A stretch of 64,000 nucleotides of DNA from Lentihominibacter butyricus (GCF_025567305.1 NZ_JAOQJP010000003.1:124001-188000); one strand, 5' to 3'. Positions 34,189 to 43,014 are shown, numbered from the stretch's first letter. Numbers and translations are program-made. Notes: generated from the sequence alone by a model not told the origin.

Positions 34189-34938
34189 TTATCTTGCCAG
34201 ATACCCTGCGTTTCTCAGATTTCCAAGCAGTTCGTTCACAGTGTTGATCACATCTGTAAGCGTTGCCGTCGCAGCAAGGTCGGTTACCTGTTCTGCAGCA
34301 GCCGGTGCGGGGCCGGTCGCTCCCGTCGGACCCTGTGCTCCTGCTTCACCTGCGGGACCCTGAGGCCCTGTAGGGCCGGTTGCTCCTGTTGGCCCTGTTG
34401 CTCCCTGTATGCCGTCAAGACCTGCCGGGCCTGTCGCTCCTGTCGGACCCGTTGAACCCTGCGCTCCTGCTTCGCCTGCGGGACCCTGAGGCCCTGTCGG
34501 GCCGGTTGCTCCTGTCGGACCTGTTGGTCCTGTTGCTCCCTGTATGCCGTCAAGACCTGCCGGGCCTTGAGGACCGGTCGCTCCCGTCGGACCCTGTGCT
34601 CCTGCTTCACCTGCGGGACCCTGAGGGCCGGTCGGGCCGGTTGCTCCTGTCGGACCTGTTGGTCCTGTTGCTCCCTGTATGCCGTCAAGACCTGCCGGGC
34701 CTATCTCTCCCGCCGGACCTGTCGGCCCTGTTACACCAGTCGCGCCGGTTGCTCCTGTCGTCCCCGGAAATCCCACCGGTCCCTCCGGGCCCATCGGGCC
34801 TTCCTGCCCGCGAGGCCCCCTTGGACCAGGACACCCCCTCGGCCCCATCGGACCTGTCGCTCCGGTCGGGCCTCGCTGCTGACAGCAGTCATTATTATAA
34901 CCGCAGCAGCAATCATTGTTCGGATTATTAAAAAGCAT
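34189..34938 (-). CDS. Collagen-triplet (BclA-like) protein, probable spore-surface filament
   Basis: 249 residues. A short Asn/Cys-rich N-terminus (Cys10-12, Cys18-19) precedes about 63 uninterrupted G-x-y triplets (residues 23-211) rich in GPTGATGP. The C-terminal 38 residues (LTDVINTVNELLGNLRNAGY) match the small trimerising end of exosporium collagen-like proteins. There is no signal peptide, as usual for proteins deposited on spores from the mother cell. Three tandem 45-residue repeats make up most of the stalk. AAGGAGGAATATC precedes the ATG. The neighbouring glycosyltransferase could decorate its many threonines. Confidence 0.85.
   Translation of the reverse strand: MLFNNPNNDCCCGYNNDCCQQRGPTGATGPMGPRGCPGPRGPRGQEGPMGPEGPVGFPGTTGATGATGVTGPTGPAGEIGPAGLDGIQGATGPTGPTGATGPTGPQGPAGEAGAQGPTGATGPQGPAGLDGIQGATGPTGPTGATGPTGPQGPAGEAGAQGSTGPTGATGPAGLDGIQGATGPTGATGPTGPQGPAGEAGAQGPTGATGPAPAAAEQVTDLAATATLTDVINTVNELLGNLRNAGYLAR
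34306..34692 (-). repeat. Three tandem 135-bp repeats inside the collagen-like gene
   Basis: The unit starts GLDGIQGATGPTG at residues 83, 128 and 173, giving an exact period of 45 residues (15 triplets). The third copy lacks one triplet. Such arrays change length by slippage or recombination, so strain-to-strain length variation is expected. Confidence 0.85.
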
Positions 34939-35051
34939 GATATTCCTCCTTACAGATATACCATATCCCTGTTTTTCCCATCGACTCTTCCCTGCAGAGC
35001 CTGTGCTCTGCCCTTTGCATGATACCGAAAATACCGGTATCCTTATTTAAC

Positions 35052-36146
35052 TTATGCCTCCTGATATCGCCCGGTTACAAACAGGCGCTCAAAATATTTC
35101 TGGTTTTCGATCACTTCCTTCGATGCCGGTCTGATCATTGCCGCTCTAAGATGATACTGCCACGCCCTGCCATGGTCACCGAGCCTGTCATAACATACAC
35201 ACAGCTGCATCAGCGGTATATAGCCACGGCAGTCGCTGTGATCAAATCCGCCGTACTTCGCGCAGTCAGGTGCTGCAAGCGCCCGTTCATACCAGTAAGC
35301 CGCCGTTTCATGATCATTACATTCCATAAAACATGCGCCTATCTCACAGCATATCTCCGCCCTCGGCAGATCGTATCTGAAACTGTAAAAAAGACTGTCC
35401 AGCCTCATCTGCGGTTTTGCGAGATACTTGAAGCACAAAGACCTCTGCAGGCATGCATCTATCAGATTTTCACGCCACGCGCCCTTTTCAGCGAGAAACC
35501 TGTCAAACACAGAGATCGCTTCTTCATACCGCCCGTGATCGTAAAGCTCCCTGCCGTAATAAAACACCTGCCGCGAATCGCCCAGCTCGCCACGCGCTAT
35601 CATGGACTCGTATATCCTGAGGTTCCTATCAGAGCCATCTGCACTGTTCTTATGATGTTCGATCTCAATGTCAGAATACAGCACCTTGCCTGACGGCACG
35701 ACTGCCTCGTGCACCCGGCCTTTCCATATGAACCCCTTCCCGTTTCTGAGCCAGCGTTCCCGATAATATGAAACAGCCGGATATCCGTCACGATCAAACC
35801 CCGTCAGATACTTCATCATCACTACATCTGTATCAGGATCGATCTCCGACTTCAGCGCTTTCATCTTCTTCAGCTCATTCTCTGTGACGATATCGTCTGC
35901 ATCCAGCCACATCCAGTAATCCATCGACGCCTTCCTGCATGCAAAATTCCTGGCTGCTGCGAAATCATCCTCCCACTCAAAGTCGAACACTTTCTGCGTA
36001 TAATGCCGCGCTATATCTTTCGTGCGATCCTCCGAGCCGGTGTCCACTATTATAATCTCATCTGCGAGCTCCTTTACAGAATCCAGAGCCCTCGCGAGCA
36101 CATCCTCTTCATTCTTCACAATCATGCAAAGACTGATACTGACCAT
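35052..36146 (-). CDS. Glycosyltransferase family 2 with C-terminal TPR-like repeats
   Basis: 364 residues. The N-terminal GT-A domain (about 1-190) starts VSISLCMIVKNEEDVLARAL. It has IIIVDTGSEDRT and the metal-binding MWLDADD (about residue 90). From about 195 on, helical repeats of the TPR kind continue to the end. GT2-TPR proteins transfer sugars to proteins or cell-surface polymers. AGGAGG precedes the ATG. It is separated by 113 bases from the collagen-like gene on the same strand, which makes that protein a plausible acceptor (inference). Confidence 0.82.
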   Translation of the reverse strand: MVSISLCMIVKNEEDVLARALDSVKELADEIIIVDTGSEDRTKDIARHYTQKVFDFEWEDDFAAARNFACRKASMDYWMWLDADDIVTENELKKMKALKSEIDPDTDVVMMKYLTGFDRDGYPAVSYYRERWLRNGKGFIWKGRVHEAVVPSGKVLYSDIEIEHHKNSADGSDRNLRIYESMIARGELGDSRQVFYYGRELYDHGRYEEAISVFDRFLAEKGAWRENLIDACLQRSLCFKYLAKPQMRLDSLFYSFRYDLPRAEICCEIGACFMECNDHETAAYWYERALAAPDCAKYGGFDHSDCRGYIPLMQLCVCYDRLGDHGRAWQYHLRAAMIRPASKEVIENQKYFERLFVTGRYQEA

Positions 36147-36305
36147 TACAAATTACCTCCTGTTTTCGCATCGTTGCCAACACACCGAAATGCTTCTTAT
36201 TTTCGCCGTACATCGTATAACTACTATCTATATTATTCAACTGCTCTCGTTTCGTCCGCACCTTTTGATTCATAGTGTACCTGTTATCTCCAGTTATGCG
36301 CGGCA

Positions 36306-36580
36306 ATTTCAGCCATAAAGCAGAAATATCCTATGTAAAATGGCGGAAATCTGGAAATCATGTGGACCTGTCTGTATGTACGTTCTAAGTCTTCAATAAT
36401 CATTTGTAAAATTTCAGCCAAACGATCGCATCTGGAGCAAGAAATGGCGGAAATCTGGAAACAAATAAAAGTTCTGCCTGCTAGCTATGCCCCAGGAAAA
36501 CTGCTCGGCCAGTTTTATATGGATATAATTTACATATTTCAGCTGCAACACCTGATATATCATATGTTTTTGGCTGAAAC
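36306..36580. repeat. Array A: three interrupted palindromes (11-bp arms, 22-23-bp spacer)
   Basis: Copies are at 36306-36350, 36411-36454 and 36536-36580. The consensus arms are ATTTCAGCCAT and ATGGCTGAAAT; in the first two copies the right arm is ATGGCGGAAAT followed by CTGGAAA. Spacers are unrelated in sequence but constant in length. Copies start 105 and 125 bp apart. The same element recurs three times at 56479-56743. The array fills the 600-bp gene-free gap upstream of the membrane-protein gene at 36750. No transposase or integrase is nearby. The function is unknown; protein-binding sites are my first guess. Confidence 0.75.
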
Positions 36581-36749
36581 AGCAGTGCAAAACTATGCAA
36601 AACCCTGCAAAACAATCCTGCAATCATCACTTTACATTACCTTTGAGCGTATGGTATCATTACATGTTCGGAATATGCCAAACCATACCGGATACACATC
36701 AGTAATAATCACAGTATTCATTCAGAACAGGAGTATAAACAGATATATT

Positions 36750-37586
36750 ATGAAAAAACACAAAAGAAAATTTCCCGCAAGACTGTTTACAGCAATGAAA
36801 CGGGAACTCCGGGAACATCGCAGCTCATTTATAGCATACAATATTTTCAGAGCCCTCGTGATCGTGATAATGATCTTCACGATATTCAACAGGAATTTTG
36901 AAAGTTCGTTTCTGTGCCTGCTGACGCTCATCCTCCTCACAGTCCCGAGCCTCATGCAGGTAGCACTCAAGATAGAACTTCCGACAGTTCTCGAAATCAC
37001 TCTGCTTGCGTTCATATTCGCCGCAGAGATACTCGGCGAGCTCTGCAACTTTTACACGATCTTCCCTTACTGGGATACTGTGCTGCACACACTGAACGGC
37101 TTCCTTATGGCTGCGATAGGACTCTCGCTGGTGCAGCTGCTCAACAGCAGTGACCGCATACTTTTCCAGCTTTCGCCGATATTTACATCTATAGTATCGT
37201 TCTGTTTCTCGATGACGATAGGCGTTCTGTGGGAGTTTTTCGAATTCAGCATGGACAGATTTTTTGAGCTCGATATGCAGAAAGATACTGTAGTCCACAA
37301 GATTTCTTCCGTCCTGCTGCATCCTGCAGGTGAAAATGTGCCGATAGTGATAAAGAACATCCGCGATGTTACCGTCTCCGGTACCGATCTGGGGCTTGGA
37401 GGCTACCTGGATATCGGTCTGATCGACACCATGGCTGACCTCTTCGTCAACTTCATAGGCGCGATAGTATTCGCGATACTGGGATATTTCTACGTAAAAA
37501 ACAGGGAGCAGAATTCCGTTGTCGGAAAACTGATTCCCCGTAAAAAAGACACTGATAAAGATTATTTAGCTGCGCAGGATCGATGA
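36750..37586 (+). CDS. Membrane protein, YjdF/DUF2238-like
   Basis: 278 residues from the ATG at 36750; a much longer open frame upstream runs through the palindromic repeat array and is rejected. About six membrane helices are visible. GVLWEFFEFSMD (about residue 165) and the late DTMADLFVNFIGAIVFAI resemble the conserved WEIFE and D-x-x-x-N-x-x-G regions of YjdF/DUF2238 membrane proteins, whose function is unknown. An AGGAG lies rather far (16 bases) upstream. TTTACA-18-TATCAT near 36632-36661 is a possible promoter. It converges with the GNAT gene with no gap. Confidence 0.65.
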   Translation: MKKHKRKFPARLFTAMKRELREHRSSFIAYNIFRALVIVIMIFTIFNRNFESSFLCLLTLILLTVPSLMQVALKIELPTVLEITLLAFIFAAEILGELCNFYTIFPYWDTVLHTLNGFLMAAIGLSLVQLLNSSDRILFQLSPIFTSIVSFCFSMTIGVLWEFFEFSMDRFFELDMQKDTVVHKISSVLLHPAGENVPIVIKNIRDVTVSGTDLGLGGYLDIGLIDTMADLFVNFIGAIVFAILGYFYVKNREQNSVVGKLIPRKKDTDKDYLAAQDR

Positions 37587-38111
37587 TCACAGCTTTTTCT
37601 CAAGACACAATAGTTTAACGCCGTTTATCCCGTTGAACGATGTGCACGGCACGACGCCCGCTTCCATGAATCCCAGTGATGCGTAAAGGCTGCGGGCTCT
37701 GCTGTTCTTTACATTAGTGTCCATGCGCAGGTATCTGCATCCGTTCTCAGCGGCGTATTTTTTATAATGATCGACAAAAGCCCTGCCGTAACCCTTTCCG
37801 CCTTTCGCAGGATCTACCACAAGTGTGTGCATGACCATGATCTCATCGTCAGCCGCATCGTATTCCCATTCGGCGCCTGCATATTCAGCTCCCTGTGTCT
37901 GATCTATCCTGGCAGCAGCTGCGATTTCTCCATCATGTTCGAGCACGAACAGTGTTCCTCGCTGCAATGCGTCCATAGCAGTCTGCCTCGTCGGATATAT
38001 TCCTCTGACCCAGCCTATCAGCTTGTGCTCACGCGCTTCTTCCTGCGTTATTATCGCGTCATAGATCTTTTCGATCGCATCTATATCCGCTTCAACTGCT
38101 TTTCTGATCAT
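37587..38111 (-). CDS. GNAT family N-acetyltransferase
   Basis: 174 residues with the standard GNAT fold. The acetyl-CoA binding loop is VDPAKGGKGYGRAFVDHY (about residues 95-112, pattern G-x-G-x-G/A), and RSLYASLGFMEAG is the typical helix-strand end. GGAGGCAGGTAA lies before the ATG. It overlaps the 3' end of the lgt-like gene by 20 bases, so translation is coupled. The substrate cannot be told; the YIYDAI-type N-terminus is common in general acetyltransferases. Confidence 0.85.
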   Translation of the reverse strand: MIRKAVEADIDAIEKIYDAIITQEEAREHKLIGWVRGIYPTRQTAMDALQRGTLFVLEHDGEIAAAARIDQTQGAEYAGAEWEYDAADDEIMVMHTLVVDPAKGGKGYGRAFVDHYKKYAAENGCRYLRMDTNVKNSRARSLYASLGFMEAGVVPCTSFNGINGVKLLCLEKKL

Positions 38112-38907
38112 TTACCTGCCTCCTGAAATCCTGTTTCCTGTTTTGCCTGCCCGAAATATATATATGCACCAATACGGCTGCAACCAGTATGATACTTATC
38201 CACTGCGATACCGAAAACATCAGCAATCCGCCTCGCGCCTCGTCGCCTCTGAGGAATTCCAGACAGAATCTTACCGGTGCATACAGAAGTATATATGTCC
38301 ACAGTATACTGACCCTGTTCACTGTATGCCCTGCATAAAATGCGAGGACAGCAAATATCAATATCTCGACTGCTGCTTCTATCGCCTGGACAGGCAGCAG
38401 CGGCACATCGTTCGGCGCTATATGCGATGAATGGTATGTGATGCTGAACGGAATATCAGCTTCTATACCGTAACAGCACCCAACCAGCAGACACCCGATC
38501 CTGGCTATGCCGTGCGCGAGTGCGAATCCAGGTATCAGCACCGGAAAAAAGTCAGTTATCTCTTTCCCGTACCTGCCGGCTGCATAGCCGGCAAGAAGAA
38601 GAGCTCCGATCAATCCTCCGTAAAAAACCATCCCCCCGCTGATGTATTTGTTTACGACAAGCTCAAGACTCATTTCATCTGACTGTATATCACTGATGAT
38701 GTCACCTGTCGAAACGAGCAGATAAAGTATCTTGGCTCCTGCAGCGGCTCCCAGCGCACCGAAAACGAATATGTATGCCGTATCATCTCTGTCCAGCCCG
38801 AATTTCCTGCAAGAAAATAAGGCATATGCCATTGCCAGACATATGCCCGAGACTCCGATAAGTCCATATACAGGAACAGCTCGACCTAAGATCATCAATG
38901 CTTCCAC
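38092..38907 (-). CDS. lgt: Prolipoprotein diacylglyceryl transferase-like protein
   Basis: 271 residues and about seven membrane helices. Matching Lgt are GGMVFYGGLIGALLLAG (about residue 91), HGIARIGCLLVGCCYG (about 130-145, the Lgt H-G-x-x-x-R signature) and FCLEFLRGDEARG (about 215). Lgt attaches diacylglycerol to the lipobox cysteine, and this window encodes at least three lipoproteins. A GTG start with AGGAG 8 bases upstream is used. Some Lgt homologues in Clostridia are second copies; whether this is the main enzyme is uncertain. Confidence 0.82.
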   Translation of the reverse strand: MEALMILGRAVPVYGLIGVSGICLAMAYALFSCRKFGLDRDDTAYIFVFGALGAAAGAKILYLLVSTGDIISDIQSDEMSLELVVNKYISGGMVFYGGLIGALLLAGYAAGRYGKEITDFFPVLIPGFALAHGIARIGCLLVGCCYGIEADIPFSITYHSSHIAPNDVPLLPVQAIEAAVEILIFAVLAFYAGHTVNRVSILWTYILLYAPVRFCLEFLRGDEARGGLLMFSVSQWISIILVAAVLVHIYISGRQNRKQDFRRQVNDQKSS

Positions 38908-38919
38908 TGTCCCATTCTC

Positions 38920-39243
38920 CTAAACAGCAAGTCCTGCGATCCCTGCCATTCCTACACATGCCACGCATGCAACGAAGAATATCGCTCCGCCTATAATACC
39001 TATCACAGATAATATAAAGCCTGCAGTCCTGATGTTTTCATCATAACCCTCTTCTTTTGACTTGGAGGCCATTACCACACCTATAATACCAAGTACCACC
39101 GACAGTATGGATGAATATCCGAAAAACCACAGTACTACAGATATTATACCCAGTACAAGTGACGCGATAGCTTTGTTCTTTCCGGGGATCTCACCATTTG
39201 GCTGATAACCTCCCATGTTCTGATTGTTGTTTTGTGAATCCAT
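38920..39243 (-). CDS. DUF4190-type small membrane protein
   Basis: 107 residues. A hydrophilic Asn/Gln/Gly-rich N-terminus (MDSQNNNQNMGGYQPNGEI) is followed by two or three glycine-rich membrane helices (AIASLVLGIISVVLWFFG, then SVVLGIIGVVMASKSKEEG). This is the DUF4190 layout: a short disordered head and a helical hairpin, function unknown. The ATG follows GAGGAGAAG. It lies 12 bases upstream of the lgt-like gene, so they may be co-transcribed. Confidence 0.75.
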   Translation of the reverse strand: MDSQNNNQNMGGYQPNGEIPGKNKAIASLVLGIISVVLWFFGYSSILSVVLGIIGVVMASKSKEEGYDENIRTAGFILSVIGIIGGAIFFVACVACVGMAGIAGLAV

Positions 39244-39328
39244 ATCTTCTTCTCCTCAATAAAATAAAACTTTGAATGTTGCACTATTTATCAGTATATC
39301 AAACAGTCGTACAAAAAGTAAAGAGCAT

Positions 39329-39372
39329 ACCCTTACGCTGGTAATGTCGGTAATGTCACTCCCCTTACGCTG
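39329..39372. repeat. Short nested direct repeats between two small genes
   Basis: CCCTTACGCTG occurs at 39330-39340 and again at 39362-39372, flanking a tandem GGTAATGTC-GGTAATGTC. The stretch may be an operator or a slippage product; no gene overlaps it. Confidence 0.4.
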
Positions 39373-39416
39373 TCGGCGCCAAATTTCTGTCAAGTTTCTG
39401 TAACAGACGTACCCGA

Positions 39417-39665
39417 CTATACATCAGATTTCCATCGGAATTCAGCGCCGCACACTCTGCACTTTTCCGGTCTCATCGAATCGTTCGGCTTCGGCCCTCT
39501 GGGCACCGAGCCGTAATAATACCATTTTTTTATAAGCTCTCCGCACTCAGGACATGAATCGATCATCTTCGCCCCGCATACGCCGCATGTATCGCCCGGT
39601 CTCACTCGCTTGAAATCGGTTTTAAGATGGCCGTTTTCGCATATGTGCAAATAAAAATTAGTCAT
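39417..39665 (-). CDS. Small zinc-ribbon protein, DUF2321-like
   Basis: 82 residues with three CxxC pairs: CGVCGAK, CPECGE and CRVCGAE, plus CENGH at residue 9. They can hold two zinc ions. Such proteins are usually nucleic-acid or protein-binding adaptors; this one matches the DUF2321 pattern (HICENGHLKTDF). It stands alone with its own short flanks, between the Mop-type enzyme and the DUF4190 gene. Confidence 0.75.
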   Translation of the reverse strand: MTNFYLHICENGHLKTDFKRVRPGDTCGVCGAKMIDSCPECGELIKKWYYYGSVPRGPKPNDSMRPEKCRVCGAEFRWKSDV

Positions 39666-39687
39666 GTATCCTTATACCTGCTTTCCT

Positions 39688-39723
39688 GCAAAAGAACAGG
39701 CCACCACATATGCAGTGACCTGT
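39688..39723 (-). terminator. Terminator of the aldehyde oxidoreductase gene
   Basis: ACAGG-C-CAC (39696-39704) pairs with GTG-A-CCTGT (39715-39723), and TTCTTTT follows on the minus strand. One mismatch interrupts the stem. Confidence 0.65.
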
Positions 39724-39758
39724 CTGTAATTCTTTATTCAGTGATCAGCAACCTGCTG

Positions 39759-42632
39759 CTAGTCCCAGCTTAACGGATTAGCCTTGATCTTCTCGAGTTC
39801 TTCATACATATCTGAACCGAGGAAGTACTTTTCAGGTTTCTCAGGCTTCTCGCCTCTTGCGATCGCTTCGATTCCTGCCTTTACCTTATCCGGTGATGCA
39901 GGCAGTTCGTAGATTCTTACGCCGCAGGCATTGTTGATAGCATTGATAACCGCAACGTGGTCTGACGACTGGAATGCTTCTGATGCTCCGGATGATCCGA
40001 AAGGTCCTCTTTCGTCATATCCGTCGATGTGGATAGCAGTCATGTCATCCGGAATATCCTTGATGTAAGGTACTCCTGCCTTCAGCATGTTGGTATCTTT
40101 CGTCACATCTTCATAGTTTTCGGAAAGTGCGAATCCTATCGAGTGTGACATACCGCCGAATGCCTGGCCGTTTACTGACTGGATGTTACCAACCTTACCT
40201 ACCCAGTCAACGCATGTCATCTTGTCTACAGTAGTCTTACCTGTCTTCATATCAACAGTTACTTCTGAGAGATACAGCGCATATGTGTAAGCATATGTAG
40301 GGTTACCCTGTCCGTCGTTAGGGTCGAGGAAGTCGAAGTAATCCCATTCATCTGCAGCAACCCAGTGTCCGTCGTATCTTGTAGGGATACCCTCTGCGAT
40401 CATTTCATCGTAAGTTCTGTATGTTCCGTCTTCCTTACGCATTGCGTCAGCCAGCATCTTTGCAGCTACGATCGATGCTTTACCGTTAGCAAAGTGTGAT
40501 CTTGAACCTGCAGACTCACCTGTGTTAGGGCAGTATTTACTGTCTGTCTGGATGACCTTTACATCATCAGGCGTAACTGTAGGGAAGTAAGGTCTCAGTG
40601 CTTCGAGTGTGCAGACGAGTGATCCTGCGTCTCCGCCCTGGCCCTGATCCTGCCATGTATCGTATTTTCTGAATTTGCCGTCGCCAACGAGTTCGATAGC
40701 TACTGTAGCTTCGTCAACGCCGCCGAGTCCTACGTTGTATCCGCCCCATGCGATACCTACACCCTTTCTCTTCGAGCCGTCTGAAGCAGCGTTGAATTCA
40801 TCTGCTCTCTTAACAGCTTCATCATATATAGGCTTTAATGTATCCATCATCTCTTCCATAGGGTACTGGAGGAATTCTCTCTGGTTCAGGTTGAGATCGC
40901 CTTTTCTTGCGATATTCTTGTATCTGAACTCGAACGGATCCATTCCGATCTTCTCTGCCATCATATCGATAAGAGCTTCGCCGCATGTGTATGCCTGAGG
41001 AGCTCCGTAGCCTCTGTAAGGAACACCGAAGTTGTGGTTTGTTACAGCACTTCTTCCGAGACCTACTACGTTTGGTACATAGTAAGGGAAGAACATGAAT
41101 CTCAGGATCTTTGTAACCTTGTCGTCTCCCATTTCAGGATATGCACCGTGGTCGATACCTGAATCGAATTCTCCTGCGAGGATCTTTCCGTCCTTGTCGC
41201 ATGCGAGTCTTCCGTTGAAGAATGCCGGTGAACGCTTACCTGAGAATGCCATGAACTCATCGTAAGTCATAGATAATGCAACAGGCATTCCAGTAACCTT
41301 TGTAGCTACGCCTGCGAGTGCGTATGAAGCTGCGTTCATCGCCCATCCGAATGAACCGCCTGTAGGGTTTTCGATAACACGGAGATCTTCAACAGGGATA
41401 CCGATAGCTTCTGCCATATCGTCTCTGTCAAAGTACAGAGTCATCGTCTTGCAGTGTACGCAGAGCTTGCCGTCTTCATCATAGTAAGCCTGAACTGTAT
41501 CTCCCTCGATCGAAAGATGCGGCTCTCTTGATGAATAGAAGCTTCCGTCTACAGCATAAGGAGCGTTGTCTATCATCTCTGCCACGTGATCGTAGTCGCC
41601 CTTTAATACAGGCTGAGTACTGTATATATTGTCGAATGAATCGTGGATCCTCTCTGCTTCAGGTTTTACAGCTTCAAGGTAGCTCATGTATTCAGGCAGC
41701 GGTTCGAGATCTACAACGACCTTCTTAGCTGCTGCTCTTGCATGATCCTTAGTATCTGCAACTACCATTGCAACAGGGTCTCCCCATCTGAATATCTTTT
41801 CGTCTGCGAGCAGCTTGTGAGTCTGTTCGAATTCAACTGTTCTCGGTGAGAACTGGTATGCCATCAGCTTGTTTGCGCCAGGATTATCTTTTGCAGTGAT
41901 GACCTTAACTACGCCAGGCATCTTCTCTGCTTCTGAGAAATCGATGTTCAGGATCTTGGCGTGGTTAGCCTTCATCGGCATTACGAGTACTGCATGAAGT
42001 GTTTCTGCAGGCATCTTGAGCTCGATATCATCGCCGTAGTCGCATACACCGCATGCCTTTGCCATAGCATTAGGACGAACGAGCGGCTTGCCGTAGAAAC
42101 CTTCTTCTATATCTTTTGACCAGTCATATGTGATGTCTTCGAATGTCTTTTCACCACGCATGATAGCAGCTGCTTCCATAACAGCGTCTACGATCTGCTT
42201 GTATCCTGTACATCTGCAGACATTTCTTGTCTTCTGGAACCAGTCTCTTATTTCTTCTCTTGTCGGATCCGGGTTTTCAAGAAGCAGCTGATAAGCTGAA
42301 ACGATGAATCCAGGTACGCAGAACCCGCACTGTACTGCTCCGAGGTTTACCCATGCATACTGAAGCGGATGAGGATGGAGCGGATTACCGATACCTTCGA
42401 TAGTCATAACTGTGCTGTATTCTTCTATGCTCTTGATTTTTCTGACACATGAACGAACCACTTTTCCATTGAGGATAACGGAACATGCTCCGCATACACC
42501 TGTACCGCAGCCTACTTTAGTTCCTGTAAGTCCCAGACGACGAAGTACGGATGCCAGTGTGTCCTTCTCCGGATCACAGATGAACATACGGTCTGCACCG
42601 TTGATGTTCAGCGTAAGTTTCTTTAAATTCAT
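39759..42632 (-). CDS. Mop-type aldehyde oxidoreductase (fused 2Fe-2S and molybdenum domains)
   Basis: 957 residues from the ATG at 42632, which has GGAGGC 8 bases upstream; a GTG further up would place that site inside the gene. Residues 1-150 carry Cys42, 47, 50, 62 and Cys102, 105, 139, 141 for two 2Fe-2S clusters. Residues about 200-930 are the molybdenum part, with PTGGSFGWAMNAAS, VPYRGYGAPQAY and PFGSSGASEAF, where the last Glu aligns with the catalytic base. Length, absence of an FAD domain and close similarity along the chain match the single-chain aldehyde oxidoreductase of Desulfovibrio gigas, which uses MCD. Likely oxidises aldehydes or a related heterocycle. A long leader with a terminator suggests cofactor control. 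Confidence 0.9.
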   Translation of the reverse strand: MNLKKLTLNINGADRMFICDPEKDTLASVLRRLGLTGTKVGCGTGVCGACSVILNGKVVRSCVRKIKSIEEYSTVMTIEGIGNPLHPHPLQYAWVNLGAVQCGFCVPGFIVSAYQLLLENPDPTREEIRDWFQKTRNVCRCTGYKQIVDAVMEAAAIMRGEKTFEDITYDWSKDIEEGFYGKPLVRPNAMAKACGVCDYGDDIELKMPAETLHAVLVMPMKANHAKILNIDFSEAEKMPGVVKVITAKDNPGANKLMAYQFSPRTVEFEQTHKLLADEKIFRWGDPVAMVVADTKDHARAAAKKVVVDLEPLPEYMSYLEAVKPEAERIHDSFDNIYSTQPVLKGDYDHVAEMIDNAPYAVDGSFYSSREPHLSIEGDTVQAYYDEDGKLCVHCKTMTLYFDRDDMAEAIGIPVEDLRVIENPTGGSFGWAMNAASYALAGVATKVTGMPVALSMTYDEFMAFSGKRSPAFFNGRLACDKDGKILAGEFDSGIDHGAYPEMGDDKVTKILRFMFFPYYVPNVVGLGRSAVTNHNFGVPYRGYGAPQAYTCGEALIDMMAEKIGMDPFEFRYKNIARKGDLNLNQREFLQYPMEEMMDTLKPIYDEAVKRADEFNAASDGSKRKGVGIAWGGYNVGLGGVDEATVAIELVGDGKFRKYDTWQDQGQGGDAGSLVCTLEALRPYFPTVTPDDVKVIQTDSKYCPNTGESAGSRSHFANGKASIVAAKMLADAMRKEDGTYRTYDEMIAEGIPTRYDGHWVAADEWDYFDFLDPNDGQGNPTYAYTYALYLSEVTVDMKTGKTTVDKMTCVDWVGKVGNIQSVNGQAFGGMSHSIGFALSENYEDVTKDTNMLKAGVPYIKDIPDDMTAIHIDGYDERGPFGSSGASEAFQSSDHVAVINAINNACGVRIYELPASPDKVKAGIEAIARGEKPEKPEKYFLGSDMYEELEKIKANPLSWD

Positions 42633-42690
42633 AATAATTGCCTCCGATTTCACAACATTACTTTAACTACGAACTACGCACTAAGAATAT

Positions 42691-42720
42691 AAAAACCCTT
42701 TTCACGCACAGTGAAAAGGG
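42691..42720 (-). terminator. Leader terminator upstream of the aldehyde oxidoreductase
   Basis: A perfect 10-bp stem CCCTTTTCAC/GTGAAAAGGG with a 5-base loop, followed by five T on the minus strand. It lies between promoter and start codon, about 60 bases before the ATG, so it must be regulated. Confidence 0.88.
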
Positions 42721-42978
42721 CTTCAGACGATGAAACATAAATACAGGCTCCAAGTGGTTTTCTCTGCAAAAAACACCTCTTTTTACACGGCATCATGCAA
42801 ATACGCCGTACATTGGGATATTATGGCGTTTTTCGGCAAAGCCTGCACTTTTTATCCTTTCCAAATGCGGGAGGCCTGAGCGTTTCCACACAGACCCTAA
42901 CGTTCCATACTCCATGCTTTTGCCAGAGCGAAGGGGTTATGGACTCGGATCTTTATAAGTCTATTACGTCATTACGTT
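42721..42978 (-). ncRNA. Long structured leader, candidate Moco-family riboswitch
   Basis: About 250 bases separate the promoter at 42985-43014 from the leader terminator. On the minus strand the region holds GGAAACGC, AGGCCTCCCGC and GGAAAGGATAAAAAG in that order (about 42845-42885), plus pairs such as GCCGAAAAACGCC. GGAAACGCC/GCCTCC blocks recall the Moco RNA motif, known to control molybdenum-cofactor genes and some Moco enzymes. The gene downstream is a Moco enzyme, which fits. I cannot run the covariance model, so the class is tentative; a regulated leader as such is well supported. Confidence 0.45.
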
Positions 42979-42984
42979 GATAAT

Positions 42985-43014
42985 ATTTTATCAGTAAATT
43001 ATGAATAAAGTCAA
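42985..43014 (-). promoter_or_regulatory. Promoter of the aldehyde oxidoreductase leader
   Basis: On the minus strand TTGACT (43009-43014), an 18-base AT-rich spacer and TAAAAT (42985-42990). Transcription should begin near 42978. Confidence 0.7.

Noticed and set aside
34306..34692. Regular repeats suggesting a CRISPR array
   Set aside because: The repeats are contiguous, in coding frame and have no unique spacers.
34380..34931. Long open frames on the plus strand opposite the collagen-like gene
   Set aside because: They arise from the repetitive G-P-T codons read backwards, have no ribosome site and encode low-complexity peptides.
36306..36580. Palindromic array A as CRISPR or integron attC sites
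   Set aside because: Arms are short, the spacer lies inside the palindrome and varies freely, unit spacing differs (105-125 bp), and there are no cas or integrase genes.
36360..36749. An upstream extension of the membrane protein at 36750
   Set aside because: The extension runs through the non-coding repeat array; hydrophobic topology and homology begin only after the ATG at 36750.
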